NCBI RefSeq assembly: GCF_034555375.1
Contig: NZ_CP140706.1
Span: 4,207,001-4,271,000 of the forward strand
DNA: 64,000 nucleotides
Origin: Pseudomonas sp. B33.4
GTDB lineage: Bacteria > Pseudomonadota > Gammaproteobacteria > Pseudomonadales > Pseudomonadaceae
Reading direction: 5' to 3'
The notes under the pieces are model-generated. The model searched no databases. It was not told the DNA's origin and worked only from the letters and a program-made list of their open reading frames with translations. Below are positions 54,547 to 62,074 of the stretch, in pieces; positions within the stretch are counted from its first letter, which is position 1, and every line of letters starts with the position of its first letter. Both the position numbers and the translations under genes were made by a program.

Positions 54547-55587
54547 ATGAAACCACTGCCGATGCGCCTCGGGGATCTGTCGGTGGGCTTTGTGCACAGC
54601 CTCGCCGATGCGGTGCGCAGTCATGCGGCCGATCCGCAGCCGTTGCTCGAGCAATATGGTCTGGACGCCGCGCGACTGGCCGAGGCCGGGGCACGCTTGT
54701 CGATTCCGCGCTACATGCGTCTGGGCCACGCGGCGATTCAGTTGACCGGCAATTCGGCACTGGGCTTGCGCATGGGCCAGCTCAGTCGCCTGAGCCAGGC
54801 CGGGTTGGCCGGTGTCACTGCCGCCCAAGCGCCAACCGTGCGCGAAGCCGCACGCTGCCTGATCCGTTTCGAGGCGCTGTACGGCTCCAACTACCGTGGC
54901 CAGTCGAGTTTTCACGAGGACGTCCATGGCGCGTGGCTGCGTTTCTATTCGATCAGCCCGTACAACGCCTATAACCGTTTTGTCGTGGACTCGATCATCG
55001 CCGGGTGGCTGCATCAGCTCTCCAGTGTCAGCCGCGAGCCGCTGCGCGCGGAACGCATCGACATCGAATTCGAAGCGCCTGATTACCGCGAGGCTTACAG
55101 TTTGCTGGGCGACTGCCCGATCCAGTTTGGCGCCGAACGCAATCAGCTGCGCCTGAACCTCGACAGCCTCGCACAGCGTAATCCCGAGCATTGCCCGAGC
55201 ACCTGGCGGCATCTGCTGCAGTTGTGTGAGCGGGAACTGGAACAATTGACCCGCACCCGCAGCCTGCGTGAACGCATCACTCAGCTGTTGGGGCCGTTGC
55301 TCAATGGTGGCCGGGAACCCGACCTGGAAGAAGTGGCGGCACGTCTGAAGCTCCCGACCTGGACGTTGCGGCGCAAACTGGCTGAGGAAGGCACACAATT
55401 TCGCGCAATCCTCAACGACACGCGCCGTGATCTGGCAATGACCTACATCCGCGATACTGAACTGGCCTTCGGCGAAATCGCCTACTTGCTGGGTTTTGCT
55501 TCAGCCGAAGCGTTCCAGCGAGCCTTCAAACGCTGGAGCGGTCAGACGCCCGGCGAATTCCGTCGCAGCCATCGTAAATCCGCCTGA
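54547..55587 (+). CDS. AraC-family regulator with Arabinose_bd (OruR-like) N-domain
   Basis: A 346-residue regulator. Residues 10-200 are the alpha-helical AraC-N domain typical of OruR/ArgR-like Pseudomonas regulators (PRYMRLGHAAIQLTGNSALGLRMG). Residues 245-345 hold the double HTH, with LEEVAARLKLPTWTLRRKLAEEG and FGEIAYLLGFASAEAFQRAFKRWSGQTPGEFRRS. It is the second gene of a two-gene unit with the nitrilase-like protein. Target and effector are unknown. Confidence 0.9.
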   Translation: MKPLPMRLGDLSVGFVHSLADAVRSHAADPQPLLEQYGLDAARLAEAGARLSIPRYMRLGHAAIQLTGNSALGLRMGQLSRLSQAGLAGVTAAQAPTVREAARCLIRFEALYGSNYRGQSSFHEDVHGAWLRFYSISPYNAYNRFVVDSIIAGWLHQLSSVSREPLRAERIDIEFEAPDYREAYSLLGDCPIQFGAERNQLRLNLDSLAQRNPEHCPSTWRHLLQLCERELEQLTRTRSLRERITQLLGPLLNGGREPDLEEVAARLKLPTWTLRRKLAEEGTQFRAILNDTRRDLAMTYIRDTELAFGEIAYLLGFASAEAFQRAFKRWSGQTPGEFRRSHRKSA

Positions 55588-55590
55588 CGC

Positions 55591-55677
55591 TTACAGCTCG
55601 GTGGCGTCTTCGGCGGGCTCCAGAGGATCCAGCTCAAAGGCCTGGTATTCGAGCAGCTCTTCTTGATAGTCATCCAT
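55591..55677 (-). CDS. Tiny acidic protein (28 residues)
   Basis: A frame of 28 codons with ATG at 55677 reads MDDYQEELLEYQAFELDPLE and eight more residues, ending ATEL. Eleven of 28 residues are Asp or Glu and none is Lys or Arg. An AGGGGG Shine-Dalgarno lies nine bases before the ATG, which supports translation. It has no signal or membrane segment. It lies convergent to the AraC gene, three bases after that gene's stop. I do not recognise a family; function unknown. The 210 bases upstream show only an imperfect hairpin (55812-55830). Confidence 0.6.
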   Translation of the reverse strand: MDDYQEELLEYQAFELDPLEPAEDATEL

Positions 55678-55889
55678 CGCGTAATTCCCCCTGCTGCTCT
55701 TTTGAATGGGCCTGAGCAAATGCCCAGTGCCTCGAGCTTAACGTGCTCGTGTGAAGGAAAAGTGAAACCCGGCCTTCATGAATAAAACGTAGCAGACGGT
55801 CAGGAATTTATCGCGGGACTTTTGTCCGCGGAATGTAACGAAATTTAAGGCAACCCAAAAACCACTGTGGGATTTGGGCTGAGGCTGGT

Positions 55890-56702
55890 TTATTGGCCGG
55901 ACGCTGGCATCGCCGGAATCGGCTCGGATGGCGGCGGGATGTCCGGGTTGGTCGGTGGCGTGATGGTTTCGGTCGCGGGTGCAGGTTCTGCGCTCGGCGC
56001 CGGGGTGATCGGCGCGGTCTCGGCAGGTGCTGGCGCCGGTTCTGCAGCCGGGGCCGGCGTTGCTGCAGGTTCGGCCGCCGGAGTCGGCGTTGGCGTCAGC
56101 GCTGCCGGCGCAGCCTTCACCTCGGGCACACCCAGGTCAGCTTTCGGTTTCTCTTCGATGTGCGCGGCTTTCTTCGCATCTGCCGGCAGGAACTGCTCGA
56201 CCAACGTAAAGAAACGCTCATAGAACTTCTGCGCGGTCACCGTCTCGCTGGCCACCTTGACCATCGAATCGTCGGACGAGCCGATCGGCATCGACACCGA
56301 GCCCAGCACACCCACGCCGAGACTGGCCGAGTTGTTGGTCTTCTTCAGTGCGTAACGATCCTGCAAGGCATTGGCGAACATCGTCGCATGGTGCCCGGCG
56401 CTGCCGTCATCGGCGCAGACCACGTTGAAGCTGATCTCCATGTGGGTGTCGCCGGTTTGCTGGAAACTCTTGTGGCCGCTGACCAGTTTCGGGTCGCTGC
56501 TGGTAATGATGTAGCCCTGGCTGAGCAACGCACGGCGAGCCGCTTCGCAACTGACCGAGTCGGTCACCGGGTAATTGCGCGAAAACGTACCGGAGTCATC
56601 GAAGTTCTCATGCTCATACATCGGCTTGTCTTTCGAACAGCCGGCAACAGCGGTCAACAACAGCGCCAACCCGACTACACGCATGGGAGTGGAAATCAAC
56701 AT
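55890..56702 (-). CDS. DUF2242 lipoprotein with proline/alanine-rich tail
   Basis: A 270-residue lipoprotein with lipobox AVAGC (Cys at about residue 22). Residues 30-170 are the DUF2242 domain (FSRNYPVTDSVSCEAARRALLSQGYIITSSDP through TVTAQKFYERFFTLVEQFL). From about 185 the chain is a low-complexity Pro/Ala/Glu tail of some 85 residues, which could span part of the periplasm. Function is unknown. AGGA lies before the ATG at 56702. It sits alone upstream of a LysR gene on the same strand. Confidence 0.85.
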   Translation of the reverse strand: MLISTPMRVVGLALLLTAVAGCSKDKPMYEHENFDDSGTFSRNYPVTDSVSCEAARRALLSQGYIITSSDPKLVSGHKSFQQTGDTHMEISFNVVCADDGSAGHHATMFANALQDRYALKKTNNSASLGVGVLGSVSMPIGSSDDSMVKVASETVTAQKFYERFFTLVEQFLPADAKKAAHIEEKPKADLGVPEVKAAPAALTPTPTPAAEPAATPAPAAEPAPAPAETAPITPAPSAEPAPATETITPPTNPDIPPPSEPIPAMPASGQ

Positions 56703-56794
56703 TGAACATCCTGAGAGAAAACAGTCCGGGGCGTATTGTGCAACAGATCGCTGCCCCGCTGCGCATGGATTAGTGTCTTAAAGCAGTTACAACT

Positions 56795-57694
56795 CTATCG
56801 ACCCTCGTTTGCGGGAAAAAGTCGCAACGCCAGATGATCGATGAACACGCGCAATTTCGCCGTGGCGTGGCGACTCGATGGCCATAGGACCCAGAACTGC
56901 CCAGTGTGTTCCAGATGCGCGTCGAGCACCCGCTGCAAGCGGCCTTGCGCCTCGGCCTCACGCGTCATGAAATCCGGCAGACACGCAATGCCCATGCCGG
57001 CCAGCGCCGCATGCCCCACCGCTTCGATCGACGTGCTGACCAGCCGCGTCGGTAACGCTGGCTCGGCGGCATCTGGCACGCGGATCAGCGGCCAGGTTTC
57101 CAGTTTTCCGGTGGCATGAAACGTATGCCGAAGGCACGCGTGATCCGCCAGATCGGCGGGCGTCTGCGGCACGCCGCGTTGCGCCAGATACGCCGGACTG
57201 GCCACCAGCACCATGTGAAATTCGCCCAACGCTCGCGCCATCAATCGCGAATCCCGTGGCTTGCCAGTGCGGATCACGGCGTCGAAACCTTCTTCAACCA
57301 CATCGACCATGCGATCGGTCAAATCCAGATCAAGTTCAATCAGCGGGTACAGCGCCATGAACTCGTTCATCACTGGCATCACCAAACCATGCACCTGCGG
57401 CAGGCTGATGCGCAATTTGCCGTGGGGTTTGGCAGCGGCATCGCACAGCTCGAACTCCGCCGCCTCGACCTCCGCGAGGATCCTGCGACAGCGTTGAAGA
57501 AACAGCGCACCTTCACTGGTCAGCGTGACGCTGCGCGTGGTGCGTTGAAACAACCGCACGCCCAATCGCGCCTCCAGCCGCGCAATGCTTTTGCCCACCG
57601 CCGACGATGACACCCCTTGCAGCCGGCCAGCCTCAGTAAAACTGCGCGTCTCGGCGACCTGAACAAACACCGAAATACTGCCCAGGCTATCCAT
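56795..57694 (-). CDS. LysR-family regulator of the adjacent MFS gene
   Basis: A 299-residue LysR protein of the CrgA/PtxR-like branch. The HTH is SISVFVQVAETRSFTEAGRLQGVSSSAVGKSIARLEARLGVRLF, ending in the typical RTTRSVTLTSEG. It is divergent from an MFS exporter with 118 bases between starts, so it probably controls that gene. Confidence 0.92.
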   Translation of the reverse strand: MDSLGSISVFVQVAETRSFTEAGRLQGVSSSAVGKSIARLEARLGVRLFQRTTRSVTLTSEGALFLQRCRRILAEVEAAEFELCDAAAKPHGKLRISLPQVHGLVMPVMNEFMALYPLIELDLDLTDRMVDVVEEGFDAVIRTGKPRDSRLMARALGEFHMVLVASPAYLAQRGVPQTPADLADHACLRHTFHATGKLETWPLIRVPDAAEPALPTRLVSTSIEAVGHAALAGMGIACLPDFMTREAEAQGRLQRVLDAHLEHTGQFWVLWPSSRHATAKLRVFIDHLALRLFPANEGR

Positions 57695-57812
57695 ACCACC
57701 CTCCCATTGCCGACATCCGTGTCCGATATGTTCGGAACCTTAACCCGTTTTTCGCCGATGTGCAGCGCCCTACCCTGTGCTCTTCGTCAACACTGCACAA
57801 GGATGCCGACTC

Positions 57813-59018
57813 ATGAACGATGCCCAACTCGGTTGCCCCGCACTTGAACAACCCGCAGATCGCCATGAGCGATTACCCCTCGCCGCACTGCTGGCACTGG
57901 CCACCGCCGGCTTCATTACGGTCATGACCGAAGCCATGCCCGCCGGCCTGTTACCACAGATGAGCAGCGGCCTGAATGTTTCCCAGGCGCTGATCGGCCA
58001 ACTGGTTACGCTGTACGCGCTCGGTTCGATCCTGGCAGCGATCCCGCTGACGATCGCCACCCGTGGCTGGCGAAGAAAACCGCTACTGCTGGCCGCCATC
58101 GCAGGCTTCGCCATCGCCAACAGCATCACCGCCCTGTCGCAGTGGTACTGGCTGACGCTGATTGCACGGTTTATTGCCGGCATATTTGCCGGGTTGCTCT
58201 GGGCGCTCCTGGCAGGTTACGCAAGCCGCATGGTCGCCCCGCACTTGCAAGGCCGCGCCATAACGGTAGCGATGCTCGGCGCACCACTGGCGCTGTCACT
58301 GGGAATCCCCGCAGGCACCCTGCTCGGCACCCTGGTCGGCTGGCGCCTGAGCTTCGCCATCATGACCGGACTGACCGTTGCGCTGGTGATCTGGGTGCAC
58401 TGGCAAGTCCCAGACTTCGCCGGCGAACGCGTAGGAAACCGCATCCCGCTGCATAAGGTATTCACCTTGCCCGGCGTGCGATCCGTGTTGTTGGTCACGC
58501 TTACCTACGTGGTCGCGCACAACTTGTTGTACACCTACATCGCGCCGTTCCTGCAGCCATCCGGGCTTGATGCCAATGTCGACCGCGTGCTGCTGGCATT
58601 CGGCCTCGCTTCAGTGTTGAGCTTATGGATCGTCGGCAGCCTGATTGACCGCTGGCTGCGCGAACTGGTGTTGATCAGTGCCGGGCTGTTCATGCTTTCC
58701 GCGATAGCGCTGGGCCTGTGGCGCGACATGCCGAACGTGGTGTACATCGCCACCGCTGTTTGGGGCCTGGCGTTTGGTGCAATGCCATCGCTACTGCAAA
58801 CCGCCTCGGCGAAAACCGCGAAGGAGGCTGCCGATACCGCGCAATCGATGTTGGTTACGCTGTGGAATGTCGGGATTGCTGGCGGGGGGGTGATGGGTGG
58901 TTTGTTGCTGGGGAACCTTGGGGTCGGGACATTTCCGTGGATCGTTGCAGGATTGTTGGTGTTGACTTTGTCAGTAACGATCAAAGCTCGAAGCCATGGC
59001 TTTACAAGAGCCGGATGA
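57813..59018 (+). CDS. MFS exporter (DHA1, sugar/drug efflux type)
   Basis: A 401-residue, 12-helix major-facilitator protein of the DHA1/SotB-like group. TEAMPAGLLPQMSSGLNVSQALIGQLVTLYALGS in helices 1-2 is characteristic, followed by LIARFIAGIFAGLLWALLAGYASRM and GIPAGTLLGTLVGWR (motif C region). Such proteins export sugars, arabinose-like compounds or drugs. The ATG at 57813 follows AAGGA; the frame upstream contains the promoter gap. The partner LysR gene is divergent. Confidence 0.9.
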   Translation: MNDAQLGCPALEQPADRHERLPLAALLALATAGFITVMTEAMPAGLLPQMSSGLNVSQALIGQLVTLYALGSILAAIPLTIATRGWRRKPLLLAAIAGFAIANSITALSQWYWLTLIARFIAGIFAGLLWALLAGYASRMVAPHLQGRAITVAMLGAPLALSLGIPAGTLLGTLVGWRLSFAIMTGLTVALVIWVHWQVPDFAGERVGNRIPLHKVFTLPGVRSVLLVTLTYVVAHNLLYTYIAPFLQPSGLDANVDRVLLAFGLASVLSLWIVGSLIDRWLRELVLISAGLFMLSAIALGLWRDMPNVVYIATAVWGLAFGAMPSLLQTASAKTAKEAADTAQSMLVTLWNVGIAGGGVMGGLLLGNLGVGTFPWIVAGLLVLTLSVTIKARSHGFTRAG

Positions 59019-59079
59019 GACCCAATGAGCTACTGGATTGAGGCTAGACGGCTGGAAATCGGTCGATTGACAGGCCGCC

Positions 59080-59104
59080 TTCGCGAGCAGGCTCGCTCCC
59101 ACAT
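59080..59104. repeat. Single REP-type arm
   Basis: TTCGCGAGCAGGCTCGCTCC with the ending CACA, a single arm of the TGGGAGCGAGCC family without a clear partner. Confidence 0.75.
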
Positions 59105-59106
59105 GT

Positions 59107-59497
59107 AGATTTGCGTACGGCCCACGCGGCAAAGCCGCCCCACTCAACAGGATGAGCGTTAGCTCGGCTGCAATCTGAAGGCCCGTCGGCAGGCTGAGTG
59201 GAGGGATTGATCCGGGGGTGGGAGCGCAGCGACCGTTCGACGAAGTCGAACACATCGAGAGGAGGTGCAGCGAAGCAAACCGTAGGCGATGCCCCCGGAT
59301 CGATCCCGGAGCGAAGGAACCCCGAGCCCCAGCGAGCGGGCCGAACGTCAGGGCACAGACCTTTGGTTACTTTGGGGCGTTTGCCAAAGTGACCCGCCGT
59401 AAGGGCGGAACCGCCAGCGGCAACACCCACAGCAACGGATATCCCCCCAAAACCCCAAGAACATGGTCGGCCCAAAGGCCGCCACTACCCAACGCCC
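59107..59497. repeat. Long non-coding repeat-like element
   Basis: About 390 bases without a plausible gene. They include CGATCGATCC-like palindromic stretches (GGGGGCATCG/CGATGCCCCC region near 59288-59310) and the segment CTTTGGTTACTTTGGGGCG and TTTGCCAAAGTGACCCGCCG. The latter recurs, as I recall, as spurious short ORFs (VTRRKGG) across pseudomonads and other proteobacteria. Long antisense frames through it are shadows. It probably is a dispersed intergenic repeat; only one copy occurs here, so this cannot be proven from the window. Confidence 0.5.
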
Positions 59498-59530
59498 AAA
59501 AAAAGCCCCGACCTACACAGGCCGGGGCTT
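59498..59530 (-). terminator. Terminator of ppiD
   Basis: Stem AAGCCCCG / CGGGGCTT with an inner CCT/AGG pairing, followed on the minus strand by TTTTTTT. It begins 24 bases after the ppiD stop. Confidence 0.92.
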
Positions 59531-59553
59531 CCACATTACAGCTCAATCAACCA

Positions 59554-61425
59554 TCAAAACCGCTTGATCTCAGCCTGAGCTTCCAACTGCTTGCGATACG
59601 CCGCAAAGTCCTGCTGCCCCTCACGCGAAGCAAGGAAACGACGGTACTGAACCTTCTCTTCATCCGTCGGCGCAGCAGCTTCGTTAACGCCGTTCAGACG
59701 CACAATCATCAGACTACCGTCCGGCAAAGTGACGCTGGTGAACGTCGGCTTGTCCTTCGCAGCCGGCTTCGGCATACGGAACAACGCTTGCAGCACCGCC
59801 GGATCAACACCTTCCTGACCACGGGTGGCCGCTTCGGTAGCTTTCCAGTTCTGCCCGTCAACCGACTTGTCCAGAGCAGCCTTGCCATCACGCAGATCAG
59901 CAATCAGCTTCTCCGCCTTGGTCTTGGCTGCGGCGCTGGCGTGCTCTTTGGTCAGCTGAGTACGGATCGCCGCATTCACGCTTTCCAGCGGCAGTTGTGC
60001 AGGCTTCAGGTGCTCCTTGGAGCGCAACACGATCACGGTTTCCGGATCCAGCTCGATGGCGGTGCTGTTGGCACCTTCGTCGATCACTTCAGTGCTGAAT
60101 GCAGCGGTGACCACAGCACGGTTGGCTGCAACACCTTCGCCACCTTCACGGCCGAACGGCTTGGAGGTGTGCACGGTCAGTTTCAGATCCGCCGCTGGCT
60201 GGGCCAGGTCAGACGCTTCGAACGCAGAGTCTTCCAGTTGCTTGGTCGCCTCGACAAAACGCTGCTCGACCTGTGCGGCTTTCAGCTCGCGGGTCAGCTT
60301 GTCTTTCAGGCTGGCCAGGGTCGGCACTTCCGGCGCTTCCACACCCAACAGCTTGATCAAGTGATAACCGAAGTCAGTACGAATCGGCTCGGACACCTGG
60401 TCTTTCGACAGCGAGTACAGGGCTTTTTCGAACGCTGGATCGTAAACGCCAGGACCGGCGTAACCGAGGTCACCGCCATTGTTGGCCGAACCCGGATCCT
60501 GCGAGAACTCTTTGGCCAGCGCTTCGAACTTCTCGCCCTTGGCCAGACGCGCCTGGACGTCTTCGATCTTCGCCTTGGCCTGAGCTTCGGTGGTCTTGTC
60601 GTTCACTTCGATCAGAATGTGCGCGGCACGACGCTGTTCCGACAGGTTAGCGATCTCTTTCTGATACGCCGCCTGCAGGTCTTCGTCCTTGACGGCAACC
60701 TGATCAAAGAACGAAGACTTTTTCAGCTCAACGTAATCGATGATCACTTGATCAGGAGTCATGAACTCCTTGGCGTGCTCGTCGTAGTAGGCCTTGACCT
60801 CGTCGTCGGTCAGTTTGACCGCAGCCGGATCAGCCTTGACGTTCAGGGTGGCGAAATCGCGGGTCTGTTTTTCCAGACGGGCGAATGCCAGCACTTCAGC
60901 GTCGGTGACGAAACCACTGCCCGCCACACCGGCGCGCAGTTGGCCGATCAGCATTTCCTGCGCCAGCATCTGACGGAATTGCATACGGCTGTAACCCAGT
61001 TGACGGATCACCTGGTCGAAACGCTCGGAGCTGAACTTGCCGTCCACCTGGAATTCAGGTGTCTGCAGGATCACTTGGTCCAGTGCGCCTTCGGAGAAAG
61101 CGAATTTCGCTTGTTCTGCACCTTGCAGCAGCAGCTTGCGATCGATCAGACCCTTGAGGGCCGATTCGCGCAGCATTTTCTCGTCGAGCAAGGAAGCATC
61201 GAAGTCCTTGCCCAGCTGTTGCATCAGCTGACGGCGTTGCATGTCAACGGCCTGGCTCAGCTCGTTCTGGCTGATCTCATCACCGTTGACCTTGGCCGCC
61301 TCATTCTTGTGAGTCGTGGCCTGGAAAATGGCGTCGAAACCGGTCAGAGCCATCAGTGCAACGATGACCCCGATAATGGTCTTGGCAATCCAGCCTTGTG
61401 AATTGTCCCTGATATTCTGCAGCAT
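59554..61425 (-). CDS. ppiD: Periplasmic folding chaperone/peptidyl-prolyl isomerase PpiD
   Basis: A 623-residue SurA-related protein anchored in the inner membrane, acting near the Sec translocon. Residues 12-34 are the anchor (IAKTIIGVIVALMALTGFDAIF). The SurA N-like chaperone part follows (to about 240). The parvulin domain is at about 265-360, with AAHILIEVNDKTTEAQAKAK and DLGYAGPGVYDPAFEKALYSL. A further chaperone-like region completes the protein. It stands downstream of lon and hupB as in E. coli. Confidence 0.95.
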   Translation of the reverse strand: MLQNIRDNSQGWIAKTIIGVIVALMALTGFDAIFQATTHKNEAAKVNGDEISQNELSQAVDMQRRQLMQQLGKDFDASLLDEKMLRESALKGLIDRKLLLQGAEQAKFAFSEGALDQVILQTPEFQVDGKFSSERFDQVIRQLGYSRMQFRQMLAQEMLIGQLRAGVAGSGFVTDAEVLAFARLEKQTRDFATLNVKADPAAVKLTDDEVKAYYDEHAKEFMTPDQVIIDYVELKKSSFFDQVAVKDEDLQAAYQKEIANLSEQRRAAHILIEVNDKTTEAQAKAKIEDVQARLAKGEKFEALAKEFSQDPGSANNGGDLGYAGPGVYDPAFEKALYSLSKDQVSEPIRTDFGYHLIKLLGVEAPEVPTLASLKDKLTRELKAAQVEQRFVEATKQLEDSAFEASDLAQPAADLKLTVHTSKPFGREGGEGVAANRAVVTAAFSTEVIDEGANSTAIELDPETVIVLRSKEHLKPAQLPLESVNAAIRTQLTKEHASAAAKTKAEKLIADLRDGKAALDKSVDGQNWKATEAATRGQEGVDPAVLQALFRMPKPAAKDKPTFTSVTLPDGSLMIVRLNGVNEAAAPTDEEKVQYRRFLASREGQQDFAAYRKQLEAQAEIKRF

Positions 61426-61496
61426 GCGTCCCCCAGAAACGGTTGAACTTCAAAATTAGGCAACCGTGGAGCGTGGGTAGAATCCGGATAGAAGAA

Positions 61497-61520
61497 AGGC
61501 GCATCCGAGGATGCGCCTTC
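61497..61520 (-). terminator. Hairpin between the tRNA-like element and ppiD
   Basis: AAGGCGCATCC-TC-GGATGCGCCTT on the minus strand, followed by TCTTCT. A strong stem with a weak T-run, placed to end the hupB transcript (with the tRNA-like element) before ppiD. Confidence 0.75.
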
Positions 61521-61527
61521 TCGTAAC

Positions 61528-61603
61528 TGGCGGAGCGGACAGGGCTCGAACCCTCGATCCCGGCGTTACAGGCCACTGTTTCAGCGACCTGCTCTACCGC
61601 TCC
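61528..61603 (-). other. tRNA-like element of 76 bases between hupB and ppiD
   Basis: On the minus strand the element starts GGAGCGG and ends CCGCTCC-G-CCA, a perfect seven-pair acceptor stem with a discriminator and encoded CCA at exactly 76 bases. A T-loop-like GGGTTCGAGCCC lies in the right place. The rest is not a normal cloverleaf. No canonical D-stem forms; bases 14-36 form a ten-pair hairpin with an AAA loop (CAGGTCGCTG / CAGTGGCCTG). The T-stem pairs only over four bases. A CTGTAAC segment could be read as an anticodon loop with GUA (Tyr), but its stem is poor. It is either a decayed tRNA or a structured tRNA mimic. Confidence 0.55.
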
Positions 61604-61653
61604 GCTGCCAAGTCAGGCATGACCCCGACCCGGATGGGTAAAAACCTGAAAAC

Positions 61654-61926
61654 TTAGTTAACAGCTTCTTTCAGTGCTTTACCGGCTTTGAAACCTGGCT
61701 TCTTGGCAGCCGGGATTTCCAGAGTCTTGCCGGTCTGAGGGTTACGACCGGTACGAGCCGGACGGTCCGTCACGGAGAAAGTACCGAAACCAACCAGAAC
61801 AACGGAGTCGCCAGCCTTGAGAGCGCCAGTGACGGATTCGATTACAGCGTCCAGCGCACGGCCAGCAGCAGCTTTCGGGATATCAGCGGATGCAGCGATA
61901 GCATCAATCAGTTCCGACTTGTTCAC
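61654..61926 (-). CDS. hupB: DNA-binding protein HU-beta
   Basis: A 90-residue HU protein, the exact family length. It bends and compacts DNA as a dimer. Landmarks are [58 protein letters not shown] (the DNA-binding arms with the intercalating proline) and [14 protein letters not shown]. It starts with GTG, preceded by AAGGGG. It follows lon, as is standard in gammaproteobacteria. Confidence 0.97.
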   Translation of the reverse strand: MNKSELIDAIAASADIPKAAAGRALDAVIESVTGALKAGDSVVLVGFGTFSVTDRPARTGRNPQTGKTLEIPAAKKPGFKAGKALKEAVN

Positions 61927-62074
61927 TCTAAGTCCCCTTATATCTATTTTGAGATGATTCTAAGTTTTTTGGTGAAAGCAAAAACGAGTGCTGAATGGCC
62001 TACAGACACTTAAGAGCCGCTTTATAACAAGGGCTCTAAAAAACTGTCAAGGAAGCCCCCCAGGCAAAAGCATA

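Noticed and set aside
59218..61401. 727-codon open frame on the plus strand
   Set aside because: Antisense to ppiD and to a non-coding element; no ribosome site or family features.
61528..61603. Functional tRNA-Tyr (GUA)
   Set aside because: The possible anticodon loop lacks a proper stem, the D-arm is missing and there is no long variable arm as in bacterial tRNA-Tyr, so I list it only as tRNA-like.
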